A stretch of DNA of 5,684 nt from positions 1-5,684 of the forward strand of contig USAE01000074.1 in assembly GCA_900552655.1 (NCBI GenBank). Direction: 5' to 3'. Under the pieces are notes generated by a model, which saw nothing but the letters and a program-made list of their open reading frames with translations, had not been told where the DNA came from and searched no databases. The DNA is from an uncultured Clostridium sp. GTDB taxonomy: Bacteria > Bacillota > Clostridia > TANB77 > CAG-508. A program made the position numbers and the translations under genes. Shown here piece by piece: positions 5,604-5,684 of this stretch. How positions within the stretch are numbered: position 1 is the stretch's first letter; every line of letters starts with the position of its first letter.

Positions 5604-5684
5604 TTAATTCGCATATAAACTTTCTAAAAATTCTTTAGAATATTCTCTTTGATTCTCATAATTTGACAAAAACTTTCTTTGCTC
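5604..5684 (-). CDS. C-terminal end of an unknown gene entering from the right edge
   Basis: The minus strand is open from the window edge for 26 codons to a TAA at 5604-5606, reading a polar, helix-like tail that ends EFLESLYAN. Its charged composition is like the neighbouring genes, and it ends about 45 bases before the strong promoter, as expected for the last part of an upstream gene. Nothing in so short a tail identifies the product. A chance open frame remains possible. Confidence 0.45.
   Translation of the reverse strand, partial: EQRKFLSNYENQREYSKEFLESLYAN

Overview
The window is very AT-rich (roughly a quarter G+C by eye). It uses AGA and ATA codons heavily, has strong GGAG/GGAGG ribosome binding sites, and carries a consensus TTGACA/TATAAT promoter. 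This suggests a low-GC Gram-positive bacterium of Clostridium type; a fusobacterium is also possible. Every gene I can support lies on the minus strand, so the region reads from right to left.

Right edge to centre (5684 to 2204): the last 26 codons of an unknown gene enter at the right edge. A strong promoter (5530-5559) then drives a gene for a MazG-like / phosphoribosyl-ATP pyrophosphohydrolase-like protein with an unusual C-terminal extension. After a 98-base gap comes a complete DpnII-type restriction-modification system in the classic order: a Dam-like GATC adenine methylase (dpnM type), a second methylase of DpnA type, and the GATC endonuclease (dpnII/dpnB type). The second and third genes are coupled to their upstream neighbour by overlap or direct abutment.

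Centre to left (2203 to 700): a 126-base spacer holds a terminator-like hairpin and a possible internal promoter. It leads into a two-gene unit: a 306-residue soluble protein of unknown function and, overlapping it by 26 bases, a 160-residue protein with about four membrane helices. Its position behind a restriction system, the tight coupling, and the soluble-plus-small-membrane-protein layout make it the best candidate here for an undescribed anti-phage module. That role is inference.

Left end (699 to 1): about 680 bases without a convincing gene. They contain a perfect 20-bp palindrome, a hairpin with an 11-bp stem, a 9-bp inverted repeat around an orphan Shine-Dalgarno sequence, and a set of mutually exclusive stems. 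A possible leftward gene start lies at the very edge.

Working together: the Dam-like enzyme protects double-stranded GATC, the DpnA-like enzyme can protect DNA that is single-stranded on entry, and the endonuclease cuts unmethylated GATC. The window has only four GATC sites, and three of them encode the Asp-Pro of methylase catalytic motifs.
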